Below, piece after piece: positions 59,908 through 64,000 of a DNA stretch of 64,000 nucleotides. Positions within the stretch are counted from its first letter, which is position 1, and each line of letters opens with the position of its first letter. Under the pieces are notes generated by a model. The model worked only from the letters and a program-made list of their open reading frames with translations, did not search any database and had not been told where the DNA came from. The position numbers and the translations under genes were made by a program. Source of the stretch: Dokdonella fugitiva (GTDB taxonomy: Bacteria; Pseudomonadota; Gammaproteobacteria; Xanthomonadales; Rhodanobacteraceae); the NCBI RefSeq assembly GCF_014138265.1, contig NZ_JACGXL010000003.1, positions 410,030 through 474,029 of the forward strand, given 5' to 3'.

Positions 59908-61083
59908 TCAGGCCGGCGGCGAGCCCGGCGCAGGCGGTGACGGCACGGACGATGTCGCACCGGCGACGGCTGCCTGCTCGCCGCCCTTCCCGACGACGAC
60001 GATGCCCGGTGTCGATCCGCTCGTGTAGAGCTCGCTCGCGGTGTAGCGCTCGTACAGGTAGCGCAGCACGACCATCACGACCGAGGCGGCCGGCAACGCG
60101 AGCAGCACGCCGAGGAAACCGAACAGCTCGCCGCCCGCGAGCACGGCGAAGATGACCGCGACCGGGTGCAGGCCGATCTTGTCGCCGACGAGCTTGGGCA
60201 CGAGCACGTAGCCCTCGAGCGTCTGGCCGATCGCGAACACGCCGAGCACGAGCAGCACGTGCGTCCAGTCCTGGTACTGCACGAGCGCGGCGATGACGCC
60301 CATGACGACGCCGGTGATCGCGCCGAGGTACGGCACGAAACTGATGAGCCCCGCGATCATGCCGATCAGCGGGCCGACGCTGACGCCGACGAGCCACAGG
60401 CCGATGCCGTAGAACGCGCCGAGCACGAGCATGACGCTGAGCTGGCCGCGCAGGAACGCGCCGAGCACGTCGTCGGACTCGCGCGCGAGGCGCGCGACGA
60501 CCGGCTCGATCGAGCGCGGGATCAGCGCGTGGATGCGCGCGACGAGATCGTCCCAGTCGCGCAGCAGGTAGAACGCGACGACCGGCACCATCACGAGGTT
60601 GAGCACCCAGCCGACCACCGCGAGGCCGGATTTCGACACCTTCGCGAGCACGCCCGCGGCGATGCCGCCGGCTTCCTTCCAGTGCGCCTGCAGCGCGGCG
60701 AGGATGCGCTGCGTGTCGAGCACGTCGGGCGAGATGCCGAACTGCGTCTCCAGCCACGGCGTCGCGCGCGTCTGGAACCAGTCGAGCCAGACCGGCAGCT
60801 GGCCGAGGAACGCGCCGATCTGGCGCTCGGTGAACGGCACCAGCAGCAGCAGGATCACCACCACGACGAGGGTGACGACGAGGAACACGAGGCAGACCGC
60901 GAGGCCGCGGCCCATCCAGCGCTCGAGCCGGTCGACGATCGGATCGGCGAGGTAGGCGAACAGCGCCGCCGCGACGAACGGCATCAGCACCGGCGCAAGC
61001 AGGTACAGCACGACGCCGACCGACGCGAGCAGGATCAGCCATTGCCAGCGCAGGTGCAGTCCGTCGCGCGTGCCTTCGTTCAT
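59908..61083 (-). CDS. AI-2E family transporter (PerM-like permease)
   Basis: A 391-residue membrane protein with eight or so helices in the AI-2E-transporter pattern: LLASVGVVLYLLAPVLMPFV, VPVVAFYLLRDWDDLVARI, GVSVGPLIGMIAGLISFVPY and LPAASVVMVVLRYLYERY. Family members export small solutes or act as antiporters; very few truly move autoinducer-2. The ATG at 61083 overlaps the upstream phosphatidyltransferase stop by 4 bp, and the stop is 3 bp before hda. Confidence 0.93.
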   Translation of the reverse strand: MNEGTRDGLHLRWQWLILLASVGVVLYLLAPVLMPFVAAALFAYLADPIVDRLERWMGRGLAVCLVFLVVTLVVVVILLLLVPFTERQIGAFLGQLPVWLDWFQTRATPWLETQFGISPDVLDTQRILAALQAHWKEAGGIAAGVLAKVSKSGLAVVGWVLNLVMVPVVAFYLLRDWDDLVARIHALIPRSIEPVVARLARESDDVLGAFLRGQLSVMLVLGAFYGIGLWLVGVSVGPLIGMIAGLISFVPYLGAITGVVMGVIAALVQYQDWTHVLLVLGVFAIGQTLEGYVLVPKLVGDKIGLHPVAVIFAVLAGGELFGFLGVLLALPAASVVMVVLRYLYERYTASELYTSGSTPGIVVVGKGGEQAAVAGATSSVPSPPAPGSPPA

Positions 61084-61643
61084 CGTGTCCGTCCTCCGCG
61101 CAGCGTGCCGCGCGCACGCGCGCCCCACACGACGATGTAGTGCAGCCCGCTCGCGAGCGTGAAGCCCGCGGTGAGCGCGATCATGCCGGTGCGCAGCGGC
61201 GCCGGCGTGGCGATCCAGTGCGACAGGCGCAGCAGTTCGGCGAGCACGAAGGCGAGCTGGATCACCGTGGTCGCCTTCGACAGGCGGCTCGGCGCCGCAT
61301 CGAAGCGGCCGACGAGATTGTGGTAGGCGATCGCACCCGAGACGATCGCGATGTCGCGGCCGACCACGAGCACGGCGAGCCAGGACGGCAGCTCGCCCGA
61401 CAGCGCGAGCCAGACGAACGCGGCCATCAGCAGCAGCTTGTCGGCGATCGGATCGAGCATGCCGCCGATCCAGCTCTGCCAGCCGAAGCGCTTGGCGAGC
61501 CAGCCGTCGAGCGCGTCGCTCGCCGCGGCGATCGCGGCGACCAGCAGCGCGCCGTCGTAGCGGCCGGCGCCGATGAGCCAGCACAGCGGCAGCACCAGCA
61601 GCATGCGCAGCGCGGTGATCAGGTTGGGCAGGTGGCGCAGCAC
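61080..61643 (-). CDS. CDP-alcohol phosphatidyltransferase family protein
   Basis: A 187-residue inner-membrane enzyme with the CDP-OH-P_transf motif in order: SDALDGWLAKR, then GGMLDPIADK, giving D-x2-DG-x2-A-x8-9-G-x3-D-x3-D. Several hydrophobic helices follow. It has PgsA/Pgp-synthase style, so glycerol-phosphate transfer to CDP-diacylglycerol is likely, but as this is a second-gene position in an hda operon it might be a paralogue with another alcohol substrate. It is coupled to the AI-2E-type gene by ATGA. Confidence 0.9.
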   Translation of the reverse strand: MLRHLPNLITALRMLLVLPLCWLIGAGRYDGALLVAAIAAASDALDGWLAKRFGWQSWIGGMLDPIADKLLLMAAFVWLALSGELPSWLAVLVVGRDIAIVSGAIAYHNLVGRFDAAPSRLSKATTVIQLAFVLAELLRLSHWIATPAPLRTGMIALTAGFTLASGLHYIVVWGARARGTLRGGRTR

Positions 61644-61653
61644 GGCTGCGACG

Positions 61654-62328
61654 TCAGTGGCCGAGCACGAGCGCCGCGTCCGCGCCGTCGACGCGACTGG
61701 AGCTTTCCGCGAGCGTGCGCTCCATCGCCACCGCGCCGAGGAAGTGGGCGACGTCGGTCGACAGCGACAGGTGGACGAGGATGCCGTCCGAGGTCGCCTG
61801 CGTCGGCTGCATCGCCTTGACGAAATTGTTCTTGCCGAGATAGCCGATCACGCGCGCGTAGTCGTCCGCGTTGCGGATGTCACCGATCCACACGGTGGCC
61901 TCGGTCGGCGTCTCCGGCGCGAGCGGCACGGCGGCGAGCGCGCCGAGCCCGAACTTCTGCAGCATCTGGTCGACCGCGCCGGCGTCGAACTGCGCGACCA
62001 GGGTCATCGGCGCGCCACCGTCCGCGTTGCGCCGGTACGAATACTGCAGCACGTAGCGCTCGGCCTTCTCGATCGCCTTGGCGACCTCCGGGCGCGCGAT
62101 CACGCCGCTGTCGCCGGTCTGCTCGATGACGACGTTCGCGAGCGCGGTCTGCAGCGCACCGGTGCGCTCCTCGTCCGACTGCGAATTGACCGGCGCCGTG
62201 CCGGTATAGCTGGAGGGGCCGGCGATCGACACCGCCGGCAGCAGCGCCAGCAGCAACGCCAGCACATACCCCGTCACGGGGCCGGGCACGCGCGGAACAG
62301 GGAGTCGCACGGGGTCGTCCATAGGCAT
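61654..62328 (-). CDS. DUF2066 exported protein
   Basis: A 224-residue protein with an N-terminal hydrophobic leader (GYVLALLLALLPAVSIAG). The DUF2066 core has YTGTAPVNSQSDEERTGALQ, TALANVVIEQTGDSGVIAR, YVLQYSYRR and LVAQFDAGAVDQMLQKFGLG. The family sits next to purM and hda in many gammaproteobacteria and is of unknown function, probably periplasmic. ATG 62328 or 62322 are both possible. It is divergent from purM. Confidence 0.88.
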   Translation of the reverse strand: MPMDDPVRLPVPRVPGPVTGYVLALLLALLPAVSIAGPSSYTGTAPVNSQSDEERTGALQTALANVVIEQTGDSGVIARPEVAKAIEKAERYVLQYSYRRNADGGAPMTLVAQFDAGAVDQMLQKFGLGALAAVPLAPETPTEATVWIGDIRNADDYARVIGYLGKNNFVKAMQPTQATSDGILVHLSLSTDVAHFLGAVAMERTLAESSSRVDGADAALVLGH

Positions 62329-62542
62329 CGGTGGCCGCAAGTCTGCCCAAAGGCCGCCAGCACGTCCATGCGCGAGGTCGCGCCGGGCCGGCGCGGCGCG
62401 CAGGGATGAGCGGGAGTGGCGGGCGCCGCGGAATGCACCGGCCACGCGCCCGGACCGGCCCTGCGGGCGCGCCCGGAGCGCGCCGGAAGCACTTTCGCGG
62501 CACCCTGCTAGAATGCGCGGCCCCGCGTAGCCGTCCGCCACC

Positions 62543-63595
62543 ATGTCCGTCGAACTCGAATCCCTGAGCTACCGCGCCGCCGGCGTCGACATCGACGCAG
62601 GCAACGAAGTCGTCGAGCGGATCAAGCCGCTCGTGCGCCGCACGTTCCGTCCCGAGGTCATGGCCGGCCTCGGCGGCTTCGGTGCGCTGTTCGAACTCGG
62701 CGGCCGCTACCGCGAACCCGTGCTCGTGTCGGGCACGGACGGCGTCGGCACCAAGCTCAAGCTCGCGCAGATCCTCGGTCGCCACGACAAGATCGGCATC
62801 GACCTCGTCGGCATGTGCGTCAACGACGTGCTCGTGCAAGGGGCCGAGCCGTTGTTCTTCCTCGACTACTTCGCGACCGGCAAGCTCGACGTCGACACCA
62901 CGGTCAGCGTCGTCGGCGGCATCGCCAGGGGCTGCGAACTCGCGGGCTGCGCCCTCGTCGGCGGCGAGACGGCGGAGATGCCGGACATGTACCCGCCCGG
63001 CGAATACGACCTCGCCGGCTTCACCGTCGGCGTGGTCGAGAAGTCCGCGCTCGTCGACGGCTCGCAGATCAAGGCCGGCGACGCGATCGTCGGCATCGCC
63101 TCGAGCGGCGCGCATTCGAACGGCTATTCGCTGATCCGCAAGATCGTTTCGCGCGCGGGCATCACGCCCGACAACGGCGGCTTCGACCTCGACGTCGGCG
63201 GAGTGCGCCTCGCCGACGCGCTGCTCGCGCCGACCACGATCTACGTCAAGCCGATCCTCGCCCTGCTCAAGCAGCAGAAGCTGCACGGGATGGCGCACAT
63301 CACCGGCGGCGGCCTCAAGGAAAACATCATCCGCGTCGTGCCCGAAGGCCTCGGCATCGCGCTCGACAGCAGCACCTGGAAGCTGCCGCCGCTGTTCGAC
63401 TGGCTGCAGCGCGAAGGCAACGTCGCGCGCGACGAGATGCTGCGCACGTTCAACTGCGGCGTCGGCTACACGCTGATCGTGCAGCGCGACCAGGTCGGCA
63501 TGACGCTCGATGCGCTCGAGGCGCTCGGCCTCGTGGCCTGGACGATCGGCGCGGTCGAACCGGCGCGCGGCGACGAGCGCGTGCACATCGCCTGA
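62543..63595 (+). CDS. purM: Phosphoribosylformylglycinamidine cyclo-ligase
   Basis: A 350-residue AIR synthetase of normal length, which makes 5-aminoimidazole ribotide from FGAM with ATP in purine synthesis. Signatures are [80 protein letters not shown] and [20 protein letters not shown]. It stands divergent from DUF2066. An IS3-family element begins about 35 bp after its stop without disrupting it. Confidence 0.97.
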   Translation: MSVELESLSYRAAGVDIDAGNEVVERIKPLVRRTFRPEVMAGLGGFGALFELGGRYREPVLVSGTDGVGTKLKLAQILGRHDKIGIDLVGMCVNDVLVQGAEPLFFLDYFATGKLDVDTTVSVVGGIARGCELAGCALVGGETAEMPDMYPPGEYDLAGFTVGVVEKSALVDGSQIKAGDAIVGIASSGAHSNGYSLIRKIVSRAGITPDNGGFDLDVGGVRLADALLAPTTIYVKPILALLKQQKLHGMAHITGGGLKENIIRVVPEGLGIALDSSTWKLPPLFDWLQREGNVARDEMLRTFNCGVGYTLIVQRDQVGMTLDALEALGLVAWTIGAVEPARGDERVHIA

Positions 63596-63631
63596 CGCGA
63601 GGGCGAAGCGAAGGGCAAAAAGGGGACGGAG

Positions 63632-64000
63632 TGGACCACCCCGGGTTTCTCGGACAGTCTAATTAGACACCGCCTGCGCGGCGAAGTCTTCGGGTGAGCG
63701 GTTGCCCAGCGCGCTGTGCAATCGCTCGCGGTTGTAGAACACCTCGATGTAGTCGAACACCCGGGTTCGTGCCTCGTCGCGATCCTTGAACTGCTCGTGG
63801 TGCGTCAGCTCCTGCTTGAGCGAGGCGAAGAAGCTTTCCATGACCGCGTTGTCGTAGGGCATGCCCTTGCGACTCATGCTGGCGACGAGGCCGGCATCCC
63901 GGAGATCCTTCTGGTACGCCTTGCACGTGTACTGCACGCCTTGGTCGCTGTGGTGGACCAAGCCCGCCGTCGGCTTGCGGCGCAGGAGTGCCATCGCCAG
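63632..64000 (-). mobile_element. IS3-family insertion sequence (one end; continues past window)
   Basis: The element starts near TGGACCACCCCGGGTTTCTC at about 63632, a plausible terminal inverted repeat, and holds the 3' part of its transposase gene. The other end lies outside the window, so the matching repeat and target duplication could not be seen. Confidence 0.75.
63659..64000 (-). CDS. IS3-family transposase OrfB, C-terminal part (5' end beyond window)
   Basis: The frame is open to the right edge; 113 codons are visible. HHSDQGVQYTCKAYQKDLRD, ASMSRKGMPYDNAVMESFFA, SLKQELTHHEQFKDRDEART and YNRERLHSALGNRSPEDFAA form the rve-type DDE core end. Asp in HSDQG is the second catalytic Asp and Glu in AVMESFF is the catalytic Glu; the first Asp is outside. 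Normal C-terminus, no disruption seen. Confidence 0.93.
   Translation of the reverse strand: MAMALLRRKPTAGLVHHSDQGVQYTCKAYQKDLRDAGLVASMSRKGMPYDNAVMESFFASLKQELTHHEQFKDRDEARTRVFDYIEVFYNRERLHSALGNRSPEDFAAQAVSN

Overview
The window is 64 kb of high-GC DNA with dense coding, strong G/C preference at third codon positions and mostly short intergenic gaps. The gene set points to a gammaproteobacterium of the Xanthomonadales, probably Rhodanobacteraceae or Dokdonella-like; this is an inference. It rests on the hda / AI-2E permease / CDP-alcohol phosphatidyltransferase / DUF2066 / purM block, the cold-shock-DUF1294 protein, DUF3761 repeats, GTGGGAGCGGCGG-type REP palindromes with a RAYT transposase, and secreted proteins ending in an [IV]FxDGF[DE] tail. 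No rRNA, tRNA or CRISPR array was seen.

Layout. 1-8.3 kb: a ferritin-like/CDGSH iron-sulfur protein (cut by the left edge), small stress and detoxification genes (SpoIIAA-like, RidA, NTF2-like), an exported FmdA/AmdA-family amidase, and a zinc alcohol dehydrogenase / aldo-keto reductase / KTSC operon divergent from a LysR regulator. 8.3-12 kb: a glycine-rich secreted protein and the LemA-TPM-TPM cluster. 12-17.7 kb: TerC, diacylglycerol kinase, PAP2 phosphatase, a CpxRA-like two-component system, CSD-DUF1294. 17.8-21.4 kb: a RegBA/PrrBA-like redox two-component system, a broken Ig/CTERM gene and a beta-helix secreted protein. 21.3-27.5 kb: a translationally coupled HipA-like kinase / DUF3037 / winged-helix operon, a RAYT bracketed by REP pairs, an M3 peptidase with a textbook terminator, and a TesA-like esterase. 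27.5-33 kb: a YbbAP-like ABC system and a GAF-PAS-GGDEF diguanylate cyclase. 33-37 kb: repeat-rich DNA around a GH30 glycosidase and two unrecognised genes.

37.1-41 kb is a compositionally distinct accessory block: a coiled-coil Mrr-like nuclease, a membrane protein and a STAS-HATPase-STAS-like protein on one strand, resembling an undescribed defence or signalling cassette. 41.3-54 kb alternates secreted proteins (two beta-helix proteins, a BNR/YCF48-like repeat protein, DUF3761) with a serine hydrolase, a LytS/LytTR-type system and a Tat-type M24 peptidase. It contains an unusual 21-bp-period array at 43.37-43.70 kb. 54.3-57 kb holds an OmpR-type regulator with a hybrid histidine kinase. 57-59 kb holds an FNR-family regulator without Fe-S ligands, divergent from a ribonucleotide-reductase-like gene that has a well-placed FNR-type promoter. 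59-63.6 kb is housekeeping, and an IS3-family element runs off the right edge.

The most notable signals are the shared DGF[D/E] tail on six exported proteins, the 21-bp phased dyad array, the 37-41 kb cassette, and the HipA-like/DUF3037 operon.
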